The position numbers were made by a program, and so were the translations under genes. From Kibdelosporangium banguiense (lineage in GTDB: Bacteria > Actinomycetota > Actinomycetes > Mycobacteriales > Pseudonocardiaceae), in NCBI RefSeq assembly GCF_017876405.1, contig NZ_JAGINW010000001.1:2865203-2929202 (forward strand): a stretch of 64,000 nucleotides of DNA. Reading direction: 5' to 3'. Below, one piece after another: positions 10,501 through 21,015 of this stretch. Numbering within the stretch: position 1 is the stretch's first letter; every line of letters begins with the position of its first letter. The notes under the pieces were generated by a model that was not told the DNA's origin, did not search any database, and saw nothing but the letters and a program-made list of their open reading frames with translations.

Positions 10501-11526
10501 ATGCAGATCTTCGGGCAGGTCTGGCTGTGGAGCCTCGGCTCCTTCCTCCTGGGAGTGTTGTTCACGTGGTTGCTGCTGGTCAGGCCCGCGCGTAAGCGTG
10601 TGGTCGAGCTTGAGGAGGCGGCACTTCGCTCGCCTGAGCCGACTCGCACGGCCCAGCCGATAGCCGAGCCGCCGGGTCAGCCGGGACCGAACAAAACGGA
10701 CAGGTTCCTGGACGACTTGTTCGAGTCCCAGCGGCCGCCGCAGATGCCTCAGCACGTCGCTCCACCGGTCATGCCGCCGCCCCCCGCGGCACCGGCCATG
10801 GCACCGCCGTCTCCTGGGCCCACCGCCCCGCCCGAGCCGCCCATTCCGGACGAGAGCGACACCGAGCTGTCCGACGCGCCGTTCCGGCAGTTCACCCAGA
10901 GCACCACGGTCTTCGTACCGCCGACGAACCTGCCTCAGCCGTCCGACGTGCCCGCCTCCGGCTCGGCCGAGGACTGGTTCACCAAGGAGGACGAGGCGGA
11001 TCCGCACGCGATCACGGACGTCGAGGACGACGAGCAGGTCGACGACCGGGGCACGATCTTCACCCAGCACACCACGCCGATCCCGGCCGAGATGATCCGG
11101 TCGCTCGACGAGGCCCAGCCGGAGCCGGCCGAGGACTTCGAGCCCGAACCGGACCTCGCTCCGGCCGAGGTCACGCAGCATTTCGAGGCTGTGCAGCCAG
11201 TCGAGCCCTTCGAGCCGGTTGCCGAGCCGGCCCTGGCAGGGGCGCCCGCGGAGTCCGGGCGGTCGTTGTTCGAGCCGGTCGTGCCGGTCGGTGAGTACGA
11301 GGAGGCCGAGGAGGACGACTTTGTCCCGCCAGGCCCGTTCGGGCCGGGTTCGGCGATGCCGCTGCCGGGCGGCGGCGCGCCCGCACCGGAGTTCAATGTC
11401 AAGGCGAGCGTGACCGCGCTGCGGTACTGCACGCAGGACAACCCGCAATTCGACCGGATCGTGGCCGAGGTGTGGTTCCGCACGCCCAGCGACGCTGAGC
11501 GGGTCGGTTTCCGGGTGTTGTCCTAG
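10501..11526 (+). CDS. single-pass membrane protein with acidic/proline-rich stalk and a C-terminal sunset-like domain
   Basis: Function unknown. One transmembrane helix lies at residues ~5-27 (WLWSLGSFLLGVLFTWLLLV). It is followed by an ~270-residue low-complexity region, first proline-rich (~75-120) and then strongly acidic with many PEPAEDFEPEP-like runs. The last ~45 residues look folded. VKASVTALRYC, FDRIVAEVWF and DAERVGFR resemble the short 'sunset' domain of actinobacterial ArfB-like accessory proteins, whose pattern is YH...YDRTxAEVWFxxxxDAxAAGFR. The ATG follows GGGAGCGA. The gene sits 63 bases after the polyprenyl synthase. Confidence 0.8.
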   Translation: MQIFGQVWLWSLGSFLLGVLFTWLLLVRPARKRVVELEEAALRSPEPTRTAQPIAEPPGQPGPNKTDRFLDDLFESQRPPQMPQHVAPPVMPPPPAAPAMAPPSPGPTAPPEPPIPDESDTELSDAPFRQFTQSTTVFVPPTNLPQPSDVPASGSAEDWFTKEDEADPHAITDVEDDEQVDDRGTIFTQHTTPIPAEMIRSLDEAQPEPAEDFEPEPDLAPAEVTQHFEAVQPVEPFEPVAEPALAGAPAESGRSLFEPVVPVGEYEEAEEDDFVPPGPFGPGSAMPLPGGGAPAPEFNVKASVTALRYCTQDNPQFDRIVAEVWFRTPSDAERVGFRVLS

Positions 11527-11721
11527 CCTGGGCTGCTGCCGGCCCATGGGGCCTGGCAGCCGCGCCCGGGGCCGGTGGTCACCAGTTCTGCCCACGCCAG
11601 TTCTGTCCACGCATCACCGGCACCTCCCTTCGGCAACGCCTCGCTGGGTTGTCCCCAAATGTCGGAGTGACTGGCAGGACACGTTCGGTTACGTTGCTGC
11701 CATGGCGGCGGGCCGAGTGCT

Positions 11722-12969
11722 ATGAGCGTGCGCGGTGACCAGCTCGCCTGGATGACGGTTCGGCGGTGGGCTCTCTGGCAGCTGCCCAGACGAAGCCTCA
11801 TCGGTTACGTCCTCACGATCGACGCCTTGGCGCTCGGCGGCGTCGCCAGCTCGTTGTCACTGATTTCAATTGATCAGGACAACGCTGTTCCGTTTATCCT
11901 TCTTACCAGCTGCGCGGTGCTTTATACAGAGCTCTCAAGGCCCATCGAAAGGATGCGCGAGAGATATAAGGGGACACCGTTCATCGACCTGAATTCGGTG
12001 TGGATGTTCGCGGCGATCTTGTTGCTGCATCCGGCGCTGTCAGCGGTCGTGATCATTGTCTCCTACTTCTCCCGGTGGGTCCGCGTCCGGCCGAACCCCC
12101 TCTACCGGAGAACCTTCTCGACTGCGGCCGCGATCGCCGCGGGCTATGCCGCGTACGCATATCTCGTACTCATGAGTGGTATCCCGTTCAGCCGAATGCC
12201 CCGAAATGTCGACTCTTTCGGCCTAGTCGTCAGTACCGGCCTGGTCTTCCTGATTGTGAATACAATCCTGATCACGATCGCGGTATATCTGGGTACCCCG
12301 CACAAGAAAATTCGACAAGCGTTGGGCAGCCCGGCGGACTACGCCCTGGAAGCAGCGACCATAGCACTGGGAATCATGATGGCCTGGGCCCTGGTGGACT
12401 GGCCGATAGCCCTGCTGCTGATCATCGGCATAACCCTGGTCCTGCACCGCAGTGTGCTGATCCGCCAGTTGCGCGACCAAGCAAGAGCGGACGCCAAAAC
12501 CGGCCTGCTGAACTCAGCCTCATGGTCAAAGGACGCGGCCGAGGAACTGACTCGCTCACCGGAAAGCTGTACCGCACTGTTGATGCTCGATCTGGACAAC
12601 TTCAAATCGATCAACGACCGCCACGGCCACCTCATCGGCGACAAACACCTAAGAGGGGTGGCCGACGTCCTCAAATCCGAGGTCCGCGCCACAGACCTGG
12701 TAGGTCGCTTCGGCGGCGAGGAATTCGTCATCCTGCTACCCAACACAACCCAGCACGACGCCCTCGCCATAGCCGAACGCATCCGCCGCCGCATAGCCAC
12801 CGTCGCCACAGACGGCGTGGACACAGTCACCGTCTCCGTCGGAGTCGCCTCCCACCCCGAACACGGCACAACCCTCGACGAAGTCGTCAGCGCCGCCGAC
12901 TCAGCCCTGCTCGCCGCCAAAACCGCCGGCCGGAACCGCACCCTCCTCTTCGCCCTCCCACCCCCCTGA
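11722..12969 (+). CDS. membrane diguanylate cyclase (GGDEF protein)
   Basis: This enzyme is predicted to make cyclic di-GMP from two GTP. The N-terminal half (residues ~25-245) has six or seven hydrophobic helices and serves as a membrane sensor module of unknown input. The C-terminal half (~255-410) is a GGDEF domain with an intact active site, RFGGEEFVILLP (~327-338). The upstream metal/substrate segment MLDLDNFKSINDRHGH is also intact. No inhibitory RxxD site five residues before GGEEF is evident. An EAL protein and YajQ elsewhere in the window share this signalling theme. Confidence 0.9.
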   Translation: MSVRGDQLAWMTVRRWALWQLPRRSLIGYVLTIDALALGGVASSLSLISIDQDNAVPFILLTSCAVLYTELSRPIERMRERYKGTPFIDLNSVWMFAAILLLHPALSAVVIIVSYFSRWVRVRPNPLYRRTFSTAAAIAAGYAAYAYLVLMSGIPFSRMPRNVDSFGLVVSTGLVFLIVNTILITIAVYLGTPHKKIRQALGSPADYALEAATIALGIMMAWALVDWPIALLLIIGITLVLHRSVLIRQLRDQARADAKTGLLNSASWSKDAAEELTRSPESCTALLMLDLDNFKSINDRHGHLIGDKHLRGVADVLKSEVRATDLVGRFGGEEFVILLPNTTQHDALAIAERIRRRIATVATDGVDTVTVSVGVASHPEHGTTLDEVVSAADSALLAAKTAGRNRTLLFALPPP

Positions 12970-13109
12970 CCACTCAGCCAGTCAGGTGACACCCAACCAC
13001 CGGGGAACCAGACCGAGTGGTCCTTCCGTCATAGCTAGGACAGGCACGACCGACCATTGGTACCGTGCCACCAGGACTATGAGCTGCTCGAAGAAGGGGG
13101 ACCCACGCG

Positions 13110-13520
13110 ATGCAGATAGCAGATGGAGGCGGCGGCGCCATCGGCTCCGCAATAGGCCAATCCATCTTCGACAGCATGAACAGCTTCGCCAACACCGCAG
13201 CCGCCGGCGGCTTCGAAGTCAGCGCCGAAGGCGGCGACGCGATGATCAAGGCGATCACCGGTTTTCAGGACTGGGTCAACAGCGAGATCCGAACTGTGGA
13301 CCGGCTTGCGCAGGAACGCATGCTGGGGACCAGTAATGGGGCCAAAGTCATCGCGCCGTTCGTCCGGACTGTTGCCACTGATGGGCAGGGATTCGCCACT
13401 CAACTCAAGGCCTTGGCGAAATCTTTGGAAAAAGCCAAAGAAGGCATTCAGAAGGCGATGGACAACTACCGGGCTACCGAAGAAGCAAACCGCTCCAAGT
13501 CGAACAACATTCAGGTCTGA
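13110..13520 (+). CDS. PE-like / WXG100-like type VII secretion substrate
   Basis: This small helical protein of 136 residues heads a secretion substrate cluster. Near the C-terminus, DNYRATEEAN supplies a YxxxE match (Y-R-A-T-E) to the general type VII secretion signal, and most of the chain is predicted helical. The next genes encode a DUF3558 lipoprotein, a PPE-like protein with a WxG turn, and EspG. By context it is the likely heterodimer partner of the PPE-like protein. It lacks an N-terminal Pro-Glu pair, so it is not a true mycobacterial PE protein. The ATG follows GAAGGGGG. Confidence 0.7.
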   Translation: MQIADGGGGAIGSAIGQSIFDSMNSFANTAAAGGFEVSAEGGDAMIKAITGFQDWVNSEIRTVDRLAQERMLGTSNGAKVIAPFVRTVATDGQGFATQLKALAKSLEKAKEGIQKAMDNYRATEEANRSKSNNIQV

Positions 13521-13562
13521 CGATCGATGGGTAGTAAATCCAAGGGGAGGCCGGGGAACGTA

Positions 13563-14138
13563 GTGGCACGTTCAGTTCTGCTGACGTCGGTGCTGGCAGT
13601 GGCTGTGGCGGCGCTCGTGGCTTGTTCGAACGAGACCCCAGGGCAGCCCAGCGGAAGCGTCACGCCGACCGGAGGGACGGCCAGCTCCGATGGTCCGTTC
13701 TCGACCCCCAATGTGCCGGGCAGTCCATCGGCAAGCACAGGTTCTTCGGGAAGCAGTCGCCTCGAGAACGTGGCAGCGTGTTCTCTGTTGACGGCCAGCG
13801 ATGCGACCAGTCTTGGTGCTGAGCCGACGGCAAAGGAAACCAATCGCACTAATTCACGTGACTGTGAGTACAAGAAATCCGGAAGCTTCACGATCGGTGT
13901 CACAGTCTACGAAAAGCTCGGGATAAAGGACGTGACCGATCGTGGATCGGTGAAGCCGATCACTGTCGGAAAGCATGAGGCTGTCCAGGGTGTGAGCCCG
14001 GGTGGCTTGTGTGCCATCGCAATCAAAGTGACTGAGTCTTCGCGAGTGGATGCGACCGCATCTGCCAACGGTGATGAGCAGCGTTCGTGTGACCTGGTGC
14101 TGCCGCTGGCCGAAGCAGTCGAGAAGAAGCTGCCTTAG
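13563..14138 (+). CDS. DUF3558-family lipoprotein
   Basis: A predicted exported lipoprotein. From the GTG at 13563 the sequence has a short basic n-region (VARS), a hydrophobic core and the lipobox LVAC, followed by a Ser/Pro/Gly-rich linker. The mature domain begins with NVAACSLLTASDATSLGAEP, the family's conserved Cys-Leu-Leu opening, and contains three more cysteines. DUF3558 proteins accompany PE/PPE-like pairs in Pseudonocardiales; their role is unknown. An in-frame ATG at 13527 would add 12 residues. I preferred the GTG because GGGGAGG lies at 13544-13550 and the signal peptide is then of normal length. Confidence 0.8.
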   Translation: MARSVLLTSVLAVAVAALVACSNETPGQPSGSVTPTGGTASSDGPFSTPNVPGSPSASTGSSGSSRLENVAACSLLTASDATSLGAEPTAKETNRTNSRDCEYKKSGSFTIGVTVYEKLGIKDVTDRGSVKPITVGKHEAVQGVSPGGLCAIAIKVTESSRVDATASANGDEQRSCDLVLPLAEAVEKKLP

Positions 14139-14157
14139 AGCAGGGTGAGGTGCCGTC

Positions 14158-15768
14158 ATGGGAGATTACAGCAACGCCGTCTATCGTCCCGGCGAGAACA
14201 ATCAGCCGCAGACCATGCAGACGGCTGTACGCCCGGGAACCTCGTCGGCCACTGCCAACGAACACGGCGTGGACATGCGTGGCACAACAGACACCACGGG
14301 GCAGGTCCGCGATCGGGCCAACACTGACTACGATCGTGAGCACGACGGTTTTTGGGGTTTTCTTCAACGTGCTTTGTTCAAGGACGGCGCTGTTCAGGGA
14401 CAGGTCCAGGACGAAACCAGTCGCGATGCGTCAGTTCTTGCCCAAGGTGTGACGACGCGCATCGCACCTGCCGTACCACACAGCAACTACATGTCCCATC
14501 CTCATGAGAACCTTGAACAAATGGTCAAGGATGGCACGAGTCCAGGCACAAGCCAAGACATGAGTGACGACTGGATTCGACTTGGCAATGACATGGTCGG
14601 TCACCAGACGACGTTCGTGAATGCCATCGGCAAGAGTGAGTCCGAGTGGCGGGGGACGTCTGGCGACAAAGCCAGGCAGTTCATGGCGGATGTTGCGAAC
14701 TATATCGGTAAGGCTGGGCAGAGTGCGCAGCTGGCGGGTAAGCAGGAGAGTCTGCACTCGCAGGCGTTGAGTAATGCCAGTAATTCGATGCCGAAGCCGA
14801 TTCCGTTCAATGTCGATCAGGCGAATGCGGACCTGAAAAGCACGACTAACCCGTTCGAGTACATTACGAAGTACTCGAACTACATGATCACGTATCAGGC
14901 GAGTCAGAAGGCGCATCAAGAAGCGGCCGACGTTGTGACGACGTATGACACGAGCCTGAGTAGTGCGAGCACTATGCCGGCGTTTGATACGCCGCCGCAG
15001 ATGGCTGGGGCGACTCCGCCTCCGCCGCCTCCTCCACCGCCGGGGCCTGGTGAGTCTGGGGGCAATGGCGGCACCGGTGGTGGTACTGGTGGCGGTGGGA
15101 TCGGTGGAGGTGGTGGCGGCACGGGTGGTGCCGGTATTGGTGGCGGTGCTGGTAGTGGCGGGGGTATTGGTGGCGGTGGGCGGTTCCCTGTCGGCGGTGG
15201 TGGAGGAGGAGGAGTTGGTGGTGGCGGCGGGATAGGCGGTGGTGGCGGAGCGGGCAGCGGGCGCCCGGGTACGGGTACGCCCGGCCAAGGGTTTGAGCCC
15301 GGGCTTGGCGGTCCTGGTGGCCCGGGTGGTGGCGGGCTCAATAACAACAACCCGAACTTCACCGGCGGTGGTCCTATGCCGATGGGGCCGATGGGTGGTG
15401 GCTTCGGCGGTGGTGACGACGTGCGGCGCGGAGGCGGCGGAACTGGTGGTGGTCGAAGTGGTTTCGGCGGAGGCGCGGGTGCCGGCGCTGGCGGTGTAGG
15501 TGCTGGTGGCGCAGGCGGGCGCGGCGGGTTCGGGGCAGGTGCCGGGGTTGGCGGGCTTGCTGCCGAGCAGGCGGCGATGGGCCGTGGCGGCGCGGCGGGC
15601 GGCGTTGGTGGCCGTGGCGCCGCGGGCGGTATGGGTGGAATGGGTGCCGGACGTGGTCAGGGTGGGGAGGACGAAGAGCACGAGCGGCCGTCCTACCTGG
15701 TCGAACCGGACCCGGACAGCACGTTCGGAACCGATGAGATGACGGCTCCGCCGGTGATTGGTGGCTGA
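14158..15768 (+). CDS. PPE-like type VII secretion substrate with glycine-rich tail
   Basis: A 536-residue predicted secreted protein. The N-terminal helical region (~residues 115-265) resembles a PPE/WXG domain, with the turn SEWRGTSGDKARQF (~160) and a long helical pair down to YDTSLSSAS. There follows a proline run (PPPPPPPPPG) and then about 190 residues of Gly-rich sequence broken by PMGPMGGG, ending in an acidic tail. The Gly-rich DNA is composition-biased but keeps one clean frame. Its cluster partners are the PE-like protein, the lipoprotein and EspG. The ATG follows GGTGAGG. The stop overlaps the next ATG (TGATG). Confidence 0.82.
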   Translation: MGDYSNAVYRPGENNQPQTMQTAVRPGTSSATANEHGVDMRGTTDTTGQVRDRANTDYDREHDGFWGFLQRALFKDGAVQGQVQDETSRDASVLAQGVTTRIAPAVPHSNYMSHPHENLEQMVKDGTSPGTSQDMSDDWIRLGNDMVGHQTTFVNAIGKSESEWRGTSGDKARQFMADVANYIGKAGQSAQLAGKQESLHSQALSNASNSMPKPIPFNVDQANADLKSTTNPFEYITKYSNYMITYQASQKAHQEAADVVTTYDTSLSSASTMPAFDTPPQMAGATPPPPPPPPPGPGESGGNGGTGGGTGGGGIGGGGGGTGGAGIGGGAGSGGGIGGGGRFPVGGGGGGGVGGGGGIGGGGGAGSGRPGTGTPGQGFEPGLGGPGGPGGGGLNNNNPNFTGGGPMPMGPMGGGFGGGDDVRRGGGGTGGGRSGFGGGAGAGAGGVGAGGAGGRGGFGAGAGVGGLAAEQAAMGRGGAAGGVGGRGAAGGMGGMGAGRGQGGEDEEHERPSYLVEPDPDSTFGTDEMTAPPVIGG

Positions 15769-16529
15769 TGCCGACGACGTTCGGGTTGTCCTTCGCCGCG
15801 GTGGACATTCTGTCCACCGGGTTGCAGGTCAACTGCCGGGTTTATCCGTTCCAGATCCCGAGCTTCGGTGAGTTCGCCGAGGATCGGGCCCGGATCGCCG
15901 ACGCGATCAAGGATGACTTGATCAGCCGGGGTCTGGCCGACCAACGGAACCTCGCGCCGGAAGTGGCGGACGCCATTCGCCTGCTTTCCGACTATCAGGT
16001 CGCGGTCGCGGTGATGGGCGAGGTCGAAGACGGCAAGAAGGTCTACGCAAGAGGCGCCGCAACGGCCAAAAAAGGAATGGTCGTCATTCAGGAAGAACAG
16101 ATCCTGAAATTCGAGATCGTCCGTCCTGAGGGGTTGGCCAGGGCCATTGTCGGACTGCTTCCGAATGTGAAAGCCGGTCCCGGCCAGTCGGTGACCATCA
16201 CTCAGTCGAAAGCGCACCCGAAACCGCAGGAGGATGATCTCGGATTCCGCCGAGTGGCCCCTCCGAGGACGAATTCGACCGCTCAGCTCAGGGGTGCGGA
16301 AGAAATTCTCCGCAGAAAACGCATCGGGTCAGGGCATTTCGCGGTCTCCGGCCGTGACCGGAACGGGAAAATAGCTCAGGCTCCTGGCCTCGGCTGGATA
16401 GACACTGACGCGGGCCGTTATCTGGTGCAGGCTCATGCCAAGGAAGACGTCGATGGTGGGACGTATTTTCCGGCCGACAACACCCGGATAATCCACCAGT
16501 TGAACGAACTGCTGAAGTCCGTGTCATAA
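15768..16529 (+). CDS. EspG-family type VII secretion chaperone
   Basis: EspG proteins bind the tip of PPE proteins in the cytosol and keep PE-PPE dimers soluble until they reach the EccC ATPase. This 253-residue protein fits the family: an N-terminal half rich in strands and helices (FGEFAEDRARIADAIKDDL), a central RGAATAKKGMVVIQ strand region, and a C-terminal half containing GRYLVQAHAKEDVDGGTYFPAD. Its translation is coupled to the PPE-like gene. No eccB/C/D/E or mycP gene is in the window, so the secretion machine must be elsewhere. Confidence 0.8.
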   Translation: MPTTFGLSFAAVDILSTGLQVNCRVYPFQIPSFGEFAEDRARIADAIKDDLISRGLADQRNLAPEVADAIRLLSDYQVAVAVMGEVEDGKKVYARGAATAKKGMVVIQEEQILKFEIVRPEGLARAIVGLLPNVKAGPGQSVTITQSKAHPKPQEDDLGFRRVAPPRTNSTAQLRGAEEILRRKRIGSGHFAVSGRDRNGKIAQAPGLGWIDTDAGRYLVQAHAKEDVDGGTYFPADNTRIIHQLNELLKSVS

Positions 16530-16532
16530 AAC

Positions 16533-16562
16533 GAAGGCCGTGTCATGGGAGACACGGCCTTC
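16533..16562. terminator. bidirectional terminator between espG-like gene and korB
   Basis: A perfect 12-bp stem (GAAGGCCGTGTC, 16533-16544, with GACACGGCCTTC, 16551-16562) and a 6-base loop lie between convergent genes. AAAA precedes it and CAAAAA follows closely, so it can serve both strands. Confidence 0.85.
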
Positions 16563-16574
16563 GGCAAAAACGAA

Positions 16575-17623
16575 TCACACAGTCCAGGTGTCCCGGCCGT
16601 TCAGCAGTTTCTGCAAGTCACCCGGCCGGGCGGCCTTCGCGTCGTTGACCTGCTCACGAGCCAGATCGTCGTAAGTCGGCCGCTGCACGTTGCGGAAGAT
16701 CCCGGTGACGGTGTGCGAGAGGTCCTCGCCACCGATCCGGGACAGCGCGAACGAGTAGGTCGGGTCGTCCAGCGTGGCGTCGTGCACGACGAGGTTCTCC
16801 TCACCGACATCGGCCACCTTGGCGACCTCGAGCCCGCCGAAACCGCTGCGCACCAAGCCGAAGTCGCCGTCCGGTCCGAAGCGCACGGGAGCGCCCTGGG
16901 TCAGCGGGATCAGCCGCCGTTCCTTCTCGGAGGCGTCCTTCAGCACGTCGAAAGCGCCGTCGTTGAAGATCGGGCAGTTCTGGTAGATCTCCACCAGCGC
17001 CGACCCGCGGTGCTGCGCCGCGGCCTGCAGGACCTCGGTGAGCCCCTTGCGGTCGGAGTCCAGCGCCCGCCCGACGAACGTCGCCTCGGCGCCCAGCGCC
17101 AGCGAGATCGGGTTGAACGGGTGGTCCAGCGACCCCATCGGCGTGGACTTGGTGACCTTGCCGACCTCGGACGTCGGCGAGTACTGCCCCTTGGTCAGCC
17201 CGTAGATCCGGTTGTTGAACAGCAGGATCTTCAGGTTCACGTTGCGCCGCAACGCGTGGATCAGGTGGTTGCCGCCGATCGACAACGCGTCGCCGTCACC
17301 GGTGACGACCCACACCGACAGGTCCGGCCGCGACACCGAGAGCCCGGTCGCGATCGCCGGCGCCCGGCCGTGGATCGAGTGGATGCCGTAGGTGTTCATG
17401 TAGTACGGGAACCGCGACGAGCAGCCGATTCCCGAAACGAAAACGATGTTCTCACGCTTCAGACCCAGCGTCGGCATGAACGCCTGCACGGCGTTCAGCA
17501 CGATGTAGTCGCCGCAGCCCGGGCACCACCGGACTTCCTGGTCCGACTTGTAGTCCTTCGCGGTCTGCTTCTCGTCCGTGGTCGGAACTCCGGCCAGGCC
17601 GGGCAGCCCGAGGTCGATGGCGG

Positions 17624-17627
<4 letters not shown>
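16575..17627 (-). CDS. korB: 2-oxoacid (2-oxoglutarate):ferredoxin oxidoreductase beta subunit
   Basis: This is the thiamine-diphosphate subunit of the CoA-dependent 2-oxoglutarate:ferredoxin oxidoreductase (350 residues). WCPGCGDYIVL (~33-43) supplies two cluster cysteines. The thiamine/Mg motif is GDGDALSIGGNHLIHALRRN (~110-129), closed by LLFNNRIYGLTKGQ. It overlaps korA by four bases and is translated after it. In mycobacteria KorAB works as an oxygen-tolerant route through the TCA cycle. The 2-oxoglutarate preference is inferred from similarity, not shown by residues here. Confidence 0.94.
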
Positions 17628-19531
<1,904 letters not shown>

Positions 19532-19649
19532 CGGACTCGCCTGATCCCTCTCTGCCGCAACCGGAATTCAGTTGCCGTCCCCGCTTCGAGCCTAGTCCCA
19601 CAGTCCCGCACCGGCCTCGCCCCTTGCTGGAGAAGGACTAGTCATTACC

Positions 19650-19737
19650 TGTTACCAAAGGTAGGCACCGGGTTTGGACCGGTATCCCGGAAGCGGCCTA
19701 CGTCACATGCCACAATTATATGTTACCGCCGGTAACA
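19650..19737. promoter_or_regulatory. paired TACC-N3-GGTA palindromes upstream of korA
   Basis: TGTTACC-GCC-GGTAACA (19721-19737) is a perfect 7-bp inverted repeat. A second, weaker copy, TGTTACC-AAA-GGTAGGC, lies at 19650-19666. Both lie between the echA-like stop and the korA start. The first overlaps the AT-rich stretch AATTATAT, a possible -10 region. They look like operators for a dimeric regulator such as a TetR-type protein. The regulator is unknown. Confidence 0.5.
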
Positions 19738-19738
19738 C

Positions 19739-20485
19739 CTACGACCGGCCGGTGATCCGCGACTTCAGCTCCGTGAGCCGGGCCGCGAACTCGGCCGTGC
19801 GCATGCTTGCCACCTGCGCCTCCAGCTCTAGTTCAACGGCTGACGCATGATCATCAATCCCGGCTGTGGCCCGAAAAGTTCGTTTCGTGGTCCGGATGAG
19901 ATCTCGTGGGGCATTCACCGAAGCCAGTGCGACCGCCGCCGCGACAAGGTCGTCATCCACCCGCCGGTACGCGAGACCAGCGCGAACAGCGGCATCAGCG
20001 TCCAGGACGTCGCCCAGCAAGGTCATCGCTTTGGCTGTCTGCGGGCCCACCGCGCGCTGCAACATCCATGTCATCCCACCGCCGGGATGGATCCCAATCT
20101 GTAGGAAACGCGCGTCGAACCGTGCCTTCGGCCCTGCCAACCGGACATCGCACGCGAGCGCGAGATTCAACCCGGCGCCGACCGCAGCGCCATTGACCGC
20201 CGCGACGGTCGGCAGCGAGCACTCCGCAAACGCGAGAAACCCCGCGTAGATCTTGCGAAGGCCTTCTTCCTGAGCATCGCCGAGCGAAGTCAGGTCCGCA
20301 CCCGCGCAGAACGCCGGTGGCGCACCGGTGACGACGATCGCGTGCACATTCGTATCGGCCTCGCACTCGGCGACCGCGTCCACCAGGGCCGCTGAAATGG
20401 GCAAAGTCAGGGCGTTCCGGCGGTCGGGAACATTGAGCGTGACCACGGCGACACCGTCATGACGCTCCAGCAGGACCTCAGTCAT
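19739..20485 (-). CDS. crotonase-fold (enoyl-CoA hydratase family) protein lacking both catalytic glutamates
   Basis: A 248-residue crotonase-superfamily protein. The CoA and oxyanion-hole segments are present: RRNALTLPI, FCAGADLTSL (~58-67) and AAVGAGLNLALACD (~99-112). The two glutamates that catalyse hydration are not. Aligned to classical hydratases, GGGCELAM is replaced by GAGLNLAL (Glu to Asn, ~106), and QPEILLG by ARFLQIG (Glu to Phe, ~126). It is therefore probably not a standard hydratase, and may be another crotonase reaction or an acyl-CoA binder like mycobacterial EchA6. It overlaps the Lrp gene by four bases. Confidence 0.82.
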   Translation of the reverse strand: MTEVLLERHDGVAVVTLNVPDRRNALTLPISAALVDAVAECEADTNVHAIVVTGAPPAFCAGADLTSLGDAQEEGLRKIYAGFLAFAECSLPTVAAVNGAAVGAGLNLALACDVRLAGPKARFDARFLQIGIHPGGGMTWMLQRAVGPQTAKAMTLLGDVLDADAAVRAGLAYRRVDDDLVAAAVALASVNAPRDLIRTTKRTFRATAGIDDHASAVELELEAQVASMRTAEFAARLTELKSRITGRS

Positions 20486-20949
20486 GGTCCGTTTCTAGGC
20501 TCAGGCGCCGGCGAGCGTTCAAGCAGGGTCGACAACACGACAGTCGAAACAGTGCGATCAATCATGTCCACGCCACGCAGCCGCTCGAGCGCGTCCTCAA
20601 GATGATGGATGTCGGCGGCCCGCAGGTGCACGATCGCGTCGGCCGCGCCCGAAACCGTGTACGCCGCGACGACCTCCGCCAGCGGCTCAAGGCTCGCGCG
20701 GATCTGGCCAGGCGAAACGTTGCCCCGGTACCGCACCTCGACGAATGCCTCGGTTCCCCACCCCAGCGCCTCCGGATCGACCACGGCGGTGAACCCTCGC
20801 AGCACGCCCCGGTCCAGCAGCCGGTCGACCCGCCGCTTGACCGCCGGAGCGGACAAACCGACCACCTTGCCGATCTCCGCGTAGCTGGATCGGGCGTCGG
20901 CAACGAGCTGCGAAACGATTCGCTGATCTATCGAGTCCACACGCAACAT
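20482..20949 (-). CDS. Lrp/AsnC-family transcriptional regulator
   Basis: A 155-residue feast/famine regulator. The N-terminal winged helix-turn-helix (IDQRIVSQLVADARSSYAEI ... LSAPAVKRRVDRLLDRGVLRGFTAVVDP) is followed by the RAM effector domain. It is divergent from ddaH, whose substrate links to arginine, and translationally coupled to the crotonase-like gene. In related actinobacteria an Lrp gene next to ddaH controls arginine/ornithine catabolism, so an amino-acid ligand is a fair inference. A 12-bp palindrome lies just upstream. Confidence 0.93.
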   Translation of the reverse strand: MLRVDSIDQRIVSQLVADARSSYAEIGKVVGLSAPAVKRRVDRLLDRGVLRGFTAVVDPEALGWGTEAFVEVRYRGNVSPGQIRASLEPLAEVVAAYTVSGAADAIVHLRAADIHHLEDALERLRGVDMIDRTVSTVVLSTLLERSPAPEPRNGP

Positions 20950-20955
20950 TCTGCA

Positions 20956-20967
20956 TGCTTCGAAGCA
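20956..20967. promoter_or_regulatory. palindrome in the lrp-ddaH intergenic region
   Basis: TGCTTCGAAGCA is a perfect 12-bp palindrome seven bases upstream of the Lrp start and within the ddaH promoter region. Its size and position suit an Lrp/AsnC operator controlling both directions. Confidence 0.5.
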
Positions 20968-21015
20968 ATATTACGAGCTTGATCCATACTCGACATCGCC
21001 CATACATTTCGATCC

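Noticed and set aside
15050..15660. GGT/GGC-rich DNA as a possible independent repeat or G-quadruplex element
   Set aside because: It is explained by the Gly-rich tail of the PPE-like protein, which keeps one frame throughout.
14431..15681. 416-codon Thr/Arg-rich minus-strand frame over the PPE-like gene
   Set aside because: Arises from the repetitive Gly codons of the opposite strand; no protein-like features.
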